The notes beneath the pieces were generated by a model, which was given only the letters and a program-made list of their open reading frames with translations, searched no databases and was not told the origin of the DNA. The position numbers and the translations under genes are program-made. This document shows positions 1-7,412 of a stretch of DNA of 22,184 nucleotides, in pieces. The first letter of the stretch is position 1. Each line of letters begins with the position of its first letter. This DNA comes from CAZYTO01 sp964650405 (GTDB lineage: Bacteria > Acidobacteriota > Thermoanaerobaculia > Gp7-AA8). Location of the stretch: NCBI GenBank assembly GCA_964650405.1, contig CAZYTO010000059.1, positions 1 to 22,184 on the forward strand, written 5' to 3'.

Positions 1-2
1 AG

Positions 3-518
3 CTGCGAGAATACCTTTGCCTCGATGTCGCCACCCGGAATCTCGCGCTCGACGGGGACAACGTCTACTTCTCGAGCGAGACGAGCGTCTGCGCCGTGAG
101 CAAGCGCGGCGGGCCGGTCCGCACGCCCGACGCCGACACAGGGCAAATGCCTTACCTCGCCATCGACGGAGAGTGGCTCGTGTACACGCGGTCGAACGGC
201 GTCGCGAGGTGGAACACGAAGACCGGGAAGAGCGAGCAGCTCGCCACCGGTATCGACATCCCGCTCTTCGTGGCCGCGGCCGGCGGAACGACGTACGTCG
301 GCGCGAACATGGCTTTCCAGGCACCGGGAACACCTCCGAAGCCGGCCGAGATCCTCCGCCTGCGCCCGGGCCAAGCGCCGGAACGCCTCTGGTCCGGCAT
401 GAACCGCCTGACGACGATGGTGCTGGCCGCGGGCAAGATCTACTTCACCGTCGATCCGGCTGACGACAGCGAGGGGACCACCGTGCTGCGGATCGACGCG
501 GGCGACGCGACGCCGTAG
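3..518 (+). CDS. C-terminal part of a beta-propeller-like protein (5' end outside window)
   Basis: The reading frame is open from the first bases of the window, so the gene starts upstream and only about 171 residues are visible. The sequence repeats short beta-strand units such as LALDGDNVYFSS, LAIDGEWLVYTR and VLAAGKIYFTVD, each an aspartate or glycine turn followed by an aromatic strand. This is typical of blades in beta-propeller proteins of the DUF5050 or PQQ-like kind, which often sit in the envelope of Acidobacteria. No catalytic residue can be named. A methionine-started frame would begin at 131 bases or later into homologous sequence, so no internal start is preferred. It ends 248 bases before the next gene, with a strong hairpin between them. 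The fold is an inference from repeat texture; the function is unknown. Confidence 0.65.
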   Translation: MREYLCLDVATRNLALDGDNVYFSSETSVCAVSKRGGPVRTPDADTGQMPYLAIDGEWLVYTRSNGVARWNTKTGKSEQLATGIDIPLFVAAAGGTTYVGANMAFQAPGTPPKPAEILRLRPGQAPERLWSGMNRLTTMVLAAGKIYFTVDPADDSEGTTVLRIDAGDATP

Positions 519-576
519 CGGGAGTTCGCCGGTGACTGGCGTTGCACCTCTAATGTCCGATCAGGCGATGAATACG

Positions 577-654
577 AAGGCTGAAAGGCTGGAAGGCTGA
601 AAGGCTGGAAGGGAAGCCCGTGCTGCCTCTGGCCCTTTCAGCCTTTCAGCCTTC
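577..654. repeat. Octamer array folding into a 22-bp hairpin
   Basis: Four octamers alternate AAGGCTGA and AAGGCTGG from 577 to 608, and the reverse complement of the same unit returns at 633-654. Bases 592-613 pair with 633-654 over 22 positions with a single G-T (G.U in RNA) exception, leaving a 19-base loop. There is no T-run after it, so it is not a classical intrinsic terminator, although it lies between the end of one gene and the start of the next. It could protect a 3' end or be a mobile palindrome. The same unit recurs at 2091-2114. Confidence 0.75.
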
Positions 655-766
655 GGTCACACACATCCCTCCCCACTCGTGCTGTCTCTCGTCCGGTCAC
701 ACTCCACTGAAGCAGTGACACCTGTCACCACACCGCATCCTTTCGGAACCTACCTTCAGGGGCGAC

Positions 767-1990
767 ATGAAAAAGACAGCGTGGCTCGCGGCGGTTCTCC
801 TGGTTGCTCCCGCCCTGTTCGGGCAGGCCCTGACCATCGGCACGTCCTACGGAGGCACCCCGAATTCCAGCGACCTCGCCATCAGCCCGACGCGCACCGA
901 CATCAGTCTCCAGCCCGCGTCGGCGAATGGGACGATCGATACGGTCCACGTCTACTGGTCCTCGACCGGCTGTTCCAATGCCCTGAAGATCAAGTTCTTC
1001 CGTCGCGCCGGCAACACACTCACGCTGACCGCCGAGCGCGGGCCCTTCAGCACTACGGTGTCCGACAACACGTTCTCCATGTCCCCCGCCGTGACCGTCC
1101 AGCAGGGTGACCTGATCGGCGTGGCCCGCGTGGCCAATTGCGGCAACGCGGGGGCACTCTTCGGGATCGTCGGCGTCGGAAACGTCGTGTTCCCGGGCGA
1201 CGTTTCCGGCAGCTTCGACATCACCAGCGGCACGAACGACGGCAAACCGCTGTTCCTCTACGGCACCGGCACCGCCACTTCGTCCGTGGCGCGCGTGATG
1301 ACGGTGGCCGGCTCCGTCGCCGGCGCCTTCGGGTCCCAGTTCAAGACGCAGGTGCAACTGTTCAATCCGTATTCGAGCACGATCAACGGCACGCTCGTGT
1401 ACCACCCGGCCGGCACCTCCGGCACGCCGGCAGATCCGTCGCTTCCGTACACCCTCCCGGCGGGGCAGATCGCCGTGTTCGCCGACATCGTGGCCAGCAT
1501 GGGTCAAACGGGCATCGGCTCGATGGATTTCGTCGTGCCCACCGGCCAGAGCGTGCCCATCACCATCACCCGCGTCTATAACGACGCCGGAGTCCTGGGG
1601 ACATCCGGCCTCACGGAGGACCTCGTCGCGCTGTCCAGCGACAACCGGGTGATCAGTCAGGGCGCCACCGGCTTCCTGGTCGCACCCCCCGATCCGGCCA
1701 AGGCCCGGCTCAACCTCGGGATCCGGTCGCTGTCGCAGGGCGTGACGCTTACGGCGACACTCAAGGACGGAACGACCGGCGTCACCCGGGCCAGCGTGTC
1801 GAAGACCTACCAGCCGAACTGGTTCGAGCAGCCCGGGGCCTCGGGTTTCTTCGGCGTGCCCATCGGCGCCAACGACATCATCCAGATCTCCGTCAGCAGC
1901 GGCAGCGCCATCATCTACGGATCGACGACCGACAATACGACGAACGATCCGGCCCTGCAGTTCATGACGGTGACGTTCGCGATCCTGTGA
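767..1990 (+). CDS. Exported protein of unknown function with beta-rich repeats
   Basis: The 407-residue product opens with a clear Sec signal peptide (MKKTAWLAAVLLVAPALFGQA, cleavage near residue 20). The start is preceded by the purine-rich CAGGGGCGAC. The mature protein is rich in Gly, Ser, Thr and small hydrophobic residues with no membrane helix, which fits an all-beta secreted or surface protein. The first part (about 20-160) has two cysteines (in STGCSNA and VANCGNAG) that could pair. The second part (about 180-400) has phrases such as QVQLFNPYSS and TRVYNDAG, resembling a domain I associate with acidobacterial secreted proteins of unknown function. No catalytic motif is visible. It stands alone, flanked by octamer repeats on both sides. 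Confidence 0.75.
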   Translation: MKKTAWLAAVLLVAPALFGQALTIGTSYGGTPNSSDLAISPTRTDISLQPASANGTIDTVHVYWSSTGCSNALKIKFFRRAGNTLTLTAERGPFSTTVSDNTFSMSPAVTVQQGDLIGVARVANCGNAGALFGIVGVGNVVFPGDVSGSFDITSGTNDGKPLFLYGTGTATSSVARVMTVAGSVAGAFGSQFKTQVQLFNPYSSTINGTLVYHPAGTSGTPADPSLPYTLPAGQIAVFADIVASMGQTGIGSMDFVVPTGQSVPITITRVYNDAGVLGTSGLTEDLVALSSDNRVISQGATGFLVAPPDPAKARLNLGIRSLSQGVTLTATLKDGTTGVTRASVSKTYQPNWFEQPGASGFFGVPIGANDIIQISVSSGSAIIYGSTTDNTTNDPALQFMTVTFAIL

Positions 1991-2090
1991 AGCGCGCCCG
2001 TTCGACCGACGTAAAGGTCCGTTCGTCCTACGGGGCGCATGCGTCCGGTGTACGGGCGAGAAGGCCCATGGACTGCGCGCCACGCAACCC

Positions 2091-2114
2091 TTTCAGCCCT
2101 TGAGCCTTTCAGCC
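2091..2114. repeat. Three octamers of the TTTCAGCC family
   Basis: Three head-to-tail octamers read TTTCAGCC, CTTGAGCC and TTTCAGCC. They are the reverse complement of the unit in the hairpin at 577-654, so the two loci share a repeat family although only one folds. It lies in the 277-base gap between the two exported-protein genes. Nothing else in that gap could be identified. Confidence 0.6.
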
Positions 2115-2255
2115 TTCCTTGTGCCAGCCTGCCCCGACCTGTCCTCCCTGCGCGACGCCCTGTCCACGCCCGCGGACGAAGAACGCGGCCAACCCGGGCC
2201 TTTCCGACCGCAGGGTCTGGCTCACGGCTCGCATGTTTTCCCGGCAGTGACACTC

Positions 2256-2261
2256 AAGGAG
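2256..2261 (+). promoter_or_regulatory. Ribosome binding site fixing the start at 2268
   Basis: AAGGAG stands six bases before the ATG at 2268. The frame is open back to 2100, but the upstream residues do not look like protein and include the octamer repeat. This site and the signal peptide that follows decide the start. Confidence 0.7.
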
Positions 2262-2267
2262 ACCTCC

Positions 2268-2756
2268 ATGAAGACTGTTCGGACCCTCGCTGTGACGCTG
2301 GTAGCACTCATCGCGGTGCCCCTCTTTGCCGCGAGCGCGAATCTCGTCGACGACGTGATCCGCATGTACAAGTCGGGCGTGCCGGAGGAGTCGATCATCC
2401 AGTTCGTCCAGAAGGCGAACGGCCGCTTCGACGTCACCGCCGACGACCTCATCGCCCTCTCCGACGCCAAGGTCCCGCGCACGATCATCAAGGCCGTGCT
2501 CGACGAGGCCGACGTCCGCAACGGCCGTGAGAACGTCCACGACAGCCGTCCCGCCCCCCGCACTACCGTCGTCGTCTCCCCGGGCTACTACGGCTACGGA
2601 TACTACGGCTACGGCCCGTACTGGTACGACCCCTGGTTCTACGACCCGTTCTTCTACGGCGGCCGGTTCTCGGTCGGCGTCAACTTCGGCCACTTCGGCG
2701 GCGGCCACTTCCACGGCGGCGGCGGCCACTTCCACGGCGGCCACGGCCGTCACTGA
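2268..2756 (+). CDS. Exported protein with a short helical domain and a Tyr- and Gly/His-rich tail
   Basis: The 162-residue product has a signal peptide (1-22, ending LFAAS). Residues 26-79 form a compact helical domain containing DDVIRMYKSGVPEESIIQFV and LIALSDAKVPRTIIKAVL. The same pattern occurs at the C-terminus of the protein encoded at 5279-6622. Residues 105-131 are tyrosine-rich (YYGYGYYGYGPYWYDPWFY), and 141-162 are Gly/His repeats (GGHFHGGGGHFHGGHG). The histidine tail could bind metal ions, but that is a guess from composition. A strong hairpin terminator follows 30 bases after the stop, so it is probably transcribed alone or ends its unit. Biological role unknown. Confidence 0.8.
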   Translation: MKTVRTLAVTLVALIAVPLFAASANLVDDVIRMYKSGVPEESIIQFVQKANGRFDVTADDLIALSDAKVPRTIIKAVLDEADVRNGRENVHDSRPAPRTTVVVSPGYYGYGYYGYGPYWYDPWFYDPFFYGGRFSVGVNFGHFGGGHFHGGGGHFHGGHGRH

Positions 2757-2760
2757 TCAC

Positions 2761-2856
2761 CATCAGGCCTCAGGCCTCGAAGTGAGAAAAGGCGTCGCCC
2801 CAGCGACGCCTTTTCGTTTTCCTTCCCGGCCCCCATCCCGCCCCTTCCGCGGCGCG
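2761..2856. repeat. Direct repeat, left copy (terminator-bearing)
   Basis: About 96 bases are repeated at 3216-3311 with the same spacing throughout (offset 455) and about ten differences. Each copy has a doubled AGGCCTC unit, an intrinsic-terminator hairpin and a C-rich tail ending CCGCGGCGCG. The copies flank the moxR fragment and the assembly gap. Confidence 0.8.
2787..2814 (+). terminator. Intrinsic terminator after the 2268-2756 gene
   Basis: AAAAGGCGTCGC pairs perfectly with GCGACGCCTTTT across a four-base loop, giving a 12-bp stem followed by CGTTTTCC. The A-run before and T-run after make it potentially active in both directions. Confidence 0.85.
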
Positions 2857-3138
2857 AACTTTCCTGCGGGCGGGTTGTAGATCAGCGTGCCGACGAGGTC
2901 GGCCGGCAAGAGGTCCGGCGTGAACTGGATCCGCCGGAACGTCGCGTCCAAGGCCTTGGCCAGCGTCGAGACCGTCAGCGTCTTGGCGAGCCCCGGCACA
3001 CCCTCGAGCAGCACGTGCCCGCCCGTGATCAGCCCGATCACCAGCCCGCGCACCATCGCCTCCTGCCCCACCACCACCTGCCCGACCCGCTCGGTCAGGG
3101 TCCTCAGGGGCGCAGAAAAGCGTGCGATCTCTTCCTGC
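2841..3138 (-). pseudogene. Fragment of a MoxR-type AAA+ ATPase, cut at both ends
   Basis: About 99 residues of a MoxR ATPase are readable on the minus strand, from QEEIARFSAPLRTLTERVGQ to YNPPAGKFAPRKG. They include the region ahead of the AAA+ core and the Walker A loop GVPGLAKT. MoxR proteins are chaperone-like ATPases of about 310-330 residues that usually act with a von Willebrand A-domain protein. Here the 5' end runs into the gap at 3139. The 3' end breaks off before Walker B, exactly where the left copy of the terminator repeat begins on this strand. No VWA partner is present. I think it is a misplaced piece of a gene located elsewhere rather than a true local pseudogene, but a real remnant is possible. 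Confidence 0.7.
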
Positions 3139-3148
3139 NNNNNNNNNN
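3139..3148. other. Assembly gap (ten N)
   Basis: Ten consecutive N separate CTTCCTGC from GGGGGGCGG. The true distance is unknown. Between 2757 and 3478 there is no intact gene, only the repeat copies, the moxR fragment, this gap and leader sequence. Confidence 0.98.
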
Positions 3149-3215
3149 GGGGGGCGGACCATCCCCACAGGCGGGCGCCACACTTCCACCGACGCCACTG
3201 CCGGAAAGTGCAAAC

Positions 3216-3311
3216 CATAAGGCCTCAGGCCTCGAGGTGGAAAATGGCGTCGCGCCAGCGACGCCTTTTCGTTTTCCTTCCCGGCCCCCTTCCCGCCCCG
3301 TCCGCGGCGCG
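3216..3311. repeat. Direct repeat, right copy (terminator-bearing)
   Basis: Second copy of the 96-base block at 2761-2856, including the AGGCCTC doublet, the hairpin and the CCGCGGCGCG end. Similarity also reaches slightly upstream (CACTTCCAC in both). Confidence 0.8.
3241..3269 (+). terminator. Second copy of the intrinsic terminator
   Basis: GGCGTCGC pairs with GCGACGCC across the loop GCCA, extended by an A-run before (with one extra T) and TTTTCGTTTT after. No plus-strand gene ends here, so the copy either serves a gene lost in the gap or is an assembly duplicate. Confidence 0.7.
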
Positions 3312-3412
3312 GAGAACGGACGACCCGTCCGACTAACAGATAGAGGACGGACGATCCAGCCCATCCGAGCAGGCCGGGAAGCCGGCAAGAGTCAGATTCC
3401 GTAAGAACGCAT

Positions 3413-3443
3413 TTGCCTCCTGCCACAAGGTGCGTGTTAAGAT
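3413..3443 (+). promoter_or_regulatory. Candidate sigma-70-type promoter of the caspase operon
   Basis: TTGCCT at 3413-3418 resembles a -35 element. The TG-T-TAAGAT string at 3435-3443 resembles an extended -10, spaced 18-19 bases away. It lies about 35 bases before the first start codon of the operon. It was identified by eye only. Confidence 0.35.
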
Positions 3444-3478
3444 CCTTCCCTCCTCTTCAGCAAAACGGCTAGGGCATC

Positions 3479-4156
3479 ATGAAACAGACGTCCGGCGACA
3501 AAGTCGCGGCGGCGCTCGCTGGCGGCACGGCTGAAATTGCCAATGCCGTCAAGGGATCGCTTCGCACGAAGCTCCTCGTGGCGGCGTTCACCGCGTTCAT
3601 GACCGCACTCGCGGCCTACCTCTTCTCCGATCGCTTCTTTGCTCTCTTCCGGCCGGAGGCCGACGACGTCCCTGGCCAGACCTCCGTCGTACGTCCACCG
3701 CCTTCGGGGCCCGCCAGTGCGGAAGGCGCCGTCAAGAAAGCCGCCGACGCCGTCTCGGCGGGCGTCCGCGATCAGGAGCACGGCGACTACGCCGGCGCCC
3801 TCGATGCCTTCAAGGAGGCCACGGCCACCGATCCCTCGAATTCCTTCGCCTGGGCAAACCTCGGTGCCGCGGCGGCGAAGCTGGGACGGTCCACGGAAGC
3901 CGTGCAGGCGTACGACCGCGCCCTGGCCATCGACCCCGAGAACTGGCTGGCTCACTACAACCTCGGCTGCCAGCTCCTGCGGATCGGAAAGCGAGACGTG
4001 GCCTGGGACCACGTCTCCCGCGGCGTGACCCTGGCCCGCCGCCAGGCACGCTCGCCGGCCGAGCGCAGCGCCACTCTCCAACGGCTTCGTCATGACGATG
4101 CGATCAGGGAGCTCAGCGATGACCCTCGTTTCGACGCGCTGTTCGCGGAAGAGTGA
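3479..4156 (+). CDS. Membrane-anchored TPR protein, first gene of the caspase operon
   Basis: The 225-residue product has a hydrophobic segment at about residues 32-49 (LLVAAFTAFMTALAAYLF), consistent with one membrane helix. A linker rich in Pro and Ala follows. From about residue 98 come tetratricopeptide repeats: DYAGALDAFKEATATDPSN, then SFAWANLGAAAAKLGRSTEA, then AYDRALAIDPENWLAHYNLG. TPRs bind other proteins, so a scaffold or adaptor role is likely. The gene overlaps the caspase gene by 38 bases, implying translational coupling. The start has only a weak ribosome site (TAGGG), but a promoter-like sequence lies just upstream. Family-level identity is firm; partner and role are inferred. 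Confidence 0.8.
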   Translation: MKQTSGDKVAAALAGGTAEIANAVKGSLRTKLLVAAFTAFMTALAAYLFSDRFFALFRPEADDVPGQTSVVRPPPSGPASAEGAVKKAADAVSAGVRDQEHGDYAGALDAFKEATATDPSNSFAWANLGAAAAKLGRSTEAVQAYDRALAIDPENWLAHYNLGCQLLRIGKRDVAWDHVSRGVTLARRQARSPAERSATLQRLRHDDAIRELSDDPRFDALFAEE

Positions 4157-5282
4157 CCGGCGGCCTTTCGCCCTTCTGGCGATCGCCGTCGTCCTCGCCG
4201 CCCTGCCGCTCTCCGCGGAGAGCTCGAGCTGCAATCGCGCCCGCGCCATCGTCGAGGAAGTGAAGACGCTCTACAACGCCACGCACCCCGATTACCGCGC
4301 CATCCTGGAGAAGCTCCGCACCGCCGAACAGCTCTGCCCCACGCTCGGCGAGGCGTGGAAGTACTCCTACTGCAGTGCCACGGCCCTCGGCGACACCCAG
4401 AACGCCAACCACTACAAGAACAACGCCATCTTCAACAGCGTCGCCGACCTCGAATGCGGCGGCGGCGTCACCGTCAAGACGCCGCTGCCGTCGTACGTCC
4501 GCCAGAAATACGCCCTCGTCGTGGGCATCAGCAAGTTCAAGGACTCCAGCCTGAATCTCAGCTATCCGGCCAAGGACGCCTCGGACTTCGCGGCCCTGCT
4601 CGAGGACCCGCAGCACGGCAACTTCCAGCACGATCACGTGACTTTGCTCCGGGACGAGACAGCCACCCGGGCCTCGATCCTCGAGGCCATCAACAAGCTG
4701 TCGCTCAGCGCTCACGACGACGATCTCGTCGTGATCTTCATCAGCTCCCACGGTTCTCCGAACAAGGAGGACACCGGCCTGGCCGGGATCGGCTACATCG
4801 TCACGCACGACACATCCCCCGACAAGGTGTGGCTGGAAGGGCTCGACTTTCAGGTGCTCACCCACGCCACCGAAGTGATCAAGGCCCGCCGGAAGGTCGT
4901 GTTTCTCGATACGTGCTTCAGCGGGCAGATGAAGAAGGGGGGAAAGGGACTCTTCATCGAAGGCGGCGTCGACGAACGCACGGCGAAGATGTTCCTCTCC
5001 GGCGAAGGGACCTTCGTCATCACCTCGAGCAAGGACGACGAACGGTCCTGGGAAAGTGACAAGCTGCAGAACGGCTACTTCACGCACTTTCTCATCGAGG
5101 CCCTGCGCAGCTCGAAGGAGCCGCCCACGCTCAAGGAAGTCTTCGCCTATCTCTCTTCCAAGGTCCCAGACACGGTCATCCGTGAAAAGGGCCATCCCCA
5201 GCATCCGCAAATGTACCCACCTACCGGCCCTGGTGACGTGCGCATCGGCGTCATCCCGCAGGCCTCAGGAGATCACTCATGA
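4119..5282 (+). CDS. Exported caspase-fold (peptidase C14/metacaspase-like) protease
   Basis: The 387-residue product has a signal peptide (about 1-33, ending LPLSA). A helical region at 35-105 with paired cysteines follows, then a caspase-fold domain from about 128 to 380. The first strand is KYALVVGISKF. The catalytic dyad is visible as His211 in SSHGS and Cys266 in LDTCFSG, both in the expected order and spacing. Caspase-fold enzymes cut after Arg, Lys or Asp; specificity cannot be read here. An ATG at 4092 is in frame, but 4119 has a good ribosome site (AGGGAG, seven bases upstream) and leaves a normal signal peptide. Export means it should act in the periplasm or at the surface, unlike cytosolic defence caspases. 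It overlaps both neighbours. Confidence 0.88.
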   Translation: MTLVSTRCSRKSDRRPFALLAIAVVLAALPLSAESSSCNRARAIVEEVKTLYNATHPDYRAILEKLRTAEQLCPTLGEAWKYSYCSATALGDTQNANHYKNNAIFNSVADLECGGGVTVKTPLPSYVRQKYALVVGISKFKDSSLNLSYPAKDASDFAALLEDPQHGNFQHDHVTLLRDETATRASILEAINKLSLSAHDDDLVVIFISSHGSPNKEDTGLAGIGYIVTHDTSPDKVWLEGLDFQVLTHATEVIKARRKVVFLDTCFSGQMKKGGKGLFIEGGVDERTAKMFLSGEGTFVITSSKDDERSWESDKLQNGYFTHFLIEALRSSKEPPTLKEVFAYLSSKVPDTVIREKGHPQHPQMYPPTGPGDVRIGVIPQASGDHS

Positions 5283-6622
5283 AACGTGACGCCATCCGCA
5301 CCAAAGCCACCGCAGCTCTCCTGTTTCTCTCCGCTCTCGCCCTTCCCGCCCTGGCCGGTGAGGGTTTCGGGATGATGGTCAAGAAGACGGTCAACCTCAC
5401 CCGCATGCATCCGCCGCAGGTGTTCATCCCGGGAAGCCGCATCGCCGTCCGCGTGACGAGCCAGGCCAGCCACAACGCCGCCGCTGCGCAGCGATTGCAA
5501 AGCCAGCTCGAAAGCCAACTGCTCGGCAATAACCCGCGGCTCAAGCTCGACGCATCGCGTCCCGAGGCCGTCATCGACGTGACCGTCCTGCAGAACGACT
5601 ATTCCGAGAGCTGGGAGAACCGCCAGATGGTCCACAGTGTCAAGACCGGCGAAGTGGACAAGAAGAACCGCCCCATCTACCGGGACGAGCAGGTCACCGT
5701 CCGTTTCAAGGTCGTCTCCTACAACTTCCACACCGCCTTCAAGGTCCACGACCTCCGGAGCGACAAGCCCCTGGGGGCTGACACGATCTCCTTCCCATAC
5801 CACAAGGATTTCGAAGACGGCAACGGCGCTCCGGACGCCGCCTCCCTGGAAACGAGCGGCATCAATGCCGTGGTGGGCGACCTCACACACCGCCTGGCCC
5901 CGACAAAAGAAATCGTCGGAGTCCTCCTGCCCCGCGGGACGCTGGAGAACGCAGCCGCTTTTGCGGACGCCGGTCTCTGGAGCAAGTACCACGACGCGCT
6001 CGACAAGATCCCGCCTCTGGCCAATCCTCTCGACGAGGCCTATCGCCAATACGCCCTCGGCGTGGCATATGAAGCGCTCGGCTATGGCGCCGACGACACC
6101 GAGACCACGCTCAAGTATCTCGAACAGGCCTCCACTCACTACAACAACGCCGTCGACGCCAACCCGAAGGAAGGCTATTTCACCAAGGGTTACAGCGGGT
6201 TCTTCGGCGGAACGGCAACCCCGCCGATCACCCGCGTTCAGGAGGCCACCGTCCAGTATCAGAAGCTGAAGGAGTTTGAAGACTCGCTGACCGCCGAGGC
6301 CAAGGGCGGAGCTCCTGCCACCGGAGGAAAAGGCCTCCCCATCAGTGGCGGTGGCGGTACTCCGGCGGTCGCCTCCGATGCCCTCACGAATGACGGCGTG
6401 GTCGAAATGCTGCGCGCCGGCCTGCCCGAGGAAGTCATCCTCACCTCCATCGACTCGGCGGCGCACACCGCATTCGACGTCACGCCCAAAGGCCTTATCC
6501 AGCTCGCGGACGCGAAGGCGAGCAAGCGCGTGATCCAGCGCATCCAGGCCGTCGCCACGCAGGCCAAGAGCGCCCCGAAGACCTCCACCCCCGCCAGGGC
6601 AAAGACGACGAAGAAGGCATAG
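5279..6622 (+). CDS. Exported protein with CsgG/LpoB-like and helical repeat parts
   Basis: The 447-residue product starts inside the stop codon of the caspase gene (ATGA) and has a signal peptide (about 1-26, ending ALALPALA). Residues 45-130 (GSRIAVRV, QLESQLLGNNPRLKLDAS, AVIDVTVL) have the alternating strand-helix pattern of CsgG or LpoB-like envelope domains; that match is tentative. Residues about 240-310 look like TPR helices (YRQYALGVAYEALGY, TLKYLEQASTHYNNAV). Residues about 370-425 carry DGVVEMLRAGLPEEVILTSI and IQLADAKASKRVIQRI, the same small domain as in the protein at 2268-2756. The tail is Lys/Thr/Ala-rich. It is likely an envelope partner of the protease; no enzymatic motif is seen. 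Confidence 0.75.
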   Translation: MKRDAIRTKATAALLFLSALALPALAGEGFGMMVKKTVNLTRMHPPQVFIPGSRIAVRVTSQASHNAAAAQRLQSQLESQLLGNNPRLKLDASRPEAVIDVTVLQNDYSESWENRQMVHSVKTGEVDKKNRPIYRDEQVTVRFKVVSYNFHTAFKVHDLRSDKPLGADTISFPYHKDFEDGNGAPDAASLETSGINAVVGDLTHRLAPTKEIVGVLLPRGTLENAAAFADAGLWSKYHDALDKIPPLANPLDEAYRQYALGVAYEALGYGADDTETTLKYLEQASTHYNNAVDANPKEGYFTKGYSGFFGGTATPPITRVQEATVQYQKLKEFEDSLTAEAKGGAPATGGKGLPISGGGGTPAVASDALTNDGVVEMLRAGLPEEVILTSIDSAAHTAFDVTPKGLIQLADAKASKRVIQRIQAVATQAKSAPKTSTPARAKTTKKA

Positions 6623-6624
6623 TG

Positions 6625-7374
6625 ATGCGCAAGCAAGATCTCCCGCTCGCCCTTCTCCTTGTCGCGTCTCTCGCCGCCTTCGCACAGGACACCTCGCCTA
6701 AGGGCGCAAAGGAAGCGTTCTACGACCCGCAGCAACCACCAGCCCAGGGCGGCACGACCGACGGGGCCCGGAAGAAACACGAAAGCCCGCCGCCCGCGCC
6801 GGGCTCACCCCTATACGACTCCACGACCGGCCGTCGCATCGCGCATTCCAGCCAGGCCGTCGAATGGACAGCGCTCGGCCTAGGCTACTGGATCGAGCTC
6901 GAAGACGGGTCCGGGAGCAGCCGGATCGTCACCGACCAGCAGACCTTCAAGTCGGGTGACCGCATCCGCCTTCACTTCCGCGCCAACACCTACGGCCGCG
7001 TGCAGATCATGCAACTCGGCGCCAGCGGCCGGCCGGCCATCCTCTTCCCCGACGCCGCGAAAGAAGCCACCGACAACCTTCTCCAGGCCAACGAGGAGCG
7101 CATCCTGCCCACCGACACGAGCTGGTTCAAGTTCGACCACAACGCCGGCACGGAAACGCTGTTCGTGACGTTTGCCCGGACGCAGAAGGAGTTGGACCAC
7201 GTCTCGCCGCCGCAGCCGTCCGCGGACGGCCATACGCCGCCACCGCCGGGACTGGCCGGCGGAAAGGACCTGCTCATCGAAACTGAGACCAAGCACGCGG
7301 CGGAACGTGGAACTTACGCGGTCAGCCTGGCCGGAAAACCGATGGTGCTCCAGATCGTTCTGAAGCACCGCTGA
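6625..7374 (+). CDS. Exported DUF4384 protein, last gene of the caspase operon
   Basis: The 249-residue product has a signal peptide (1-20, ending ASLAAFA) and a Pro-rich linker to about residue 80. A DUF4384 domain follows at about 85-185, recognised by TFKSGDRIRLHFRANTYGRV, then ILFPDA, ERILP and the ending GTETLFVTFA. DUF4384 is repeatedly found beside or fused to caspase-fold domains and is thought to be a beta-sandwich binding module. The preceding stop overlaps a GTG at 6622, but the ATG at 6625 is better, with AAGAAGG seven bases upstream. It lies downstream of and close to the two other exported products, which supports a shared complex. A convergent minus-strand gene ends 38 bases away. 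Confidence 0.85.
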   Translation: MRKQDLPLALLLVASLAAFAQDTSPKGAKEAFYDPQQPPAQGGTTDGARKKHESPPPAPGSPLYDSTTGRRIAHSSQAVEWTALGLGYWIELEDGSGSSRIVTDQQTFKSGDRIRLHFRANTYGRVQIMQLGASGRPAILFPDAAKEATDNLLQANEERILPTDTSWFKFDHNAGTETLFVTFARTQKELDHVSPPQPSADGHTPPPPGLAGGKDLLIETETKHAAERGTYAVSLAGKPMVLQIVLKHR

Positions 7375-7381
7375 CCGTCAA

Positions 7382-7411
7382 GCAACCTCGCAACCCCGCA
7401 ACCTCGCAACC
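7382..7411. repeat. Octamer array GCAACCYC between convergent genes
   Basis: Units GCAACCTC, GCAACCCC, GCAACCTC and a partial GCAACC follow each other without a gap. They fill nearly all of the space between the convergent stops at 7374 and 7413. One position varies (T or C), as in the other arrays of the window. No hairpin terminator is present. Confidence 0.7.
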
Positions 7412-7412
7412 G

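Noticed and set aside
4119..5282. Classical cytosolic defence caspase (for example gasdermin or CRISPR-linked).
   Set aside because: The protein has a signal peptide and its neighbours are exported; no gasdermin, Csx29 or nuclease gene is near.
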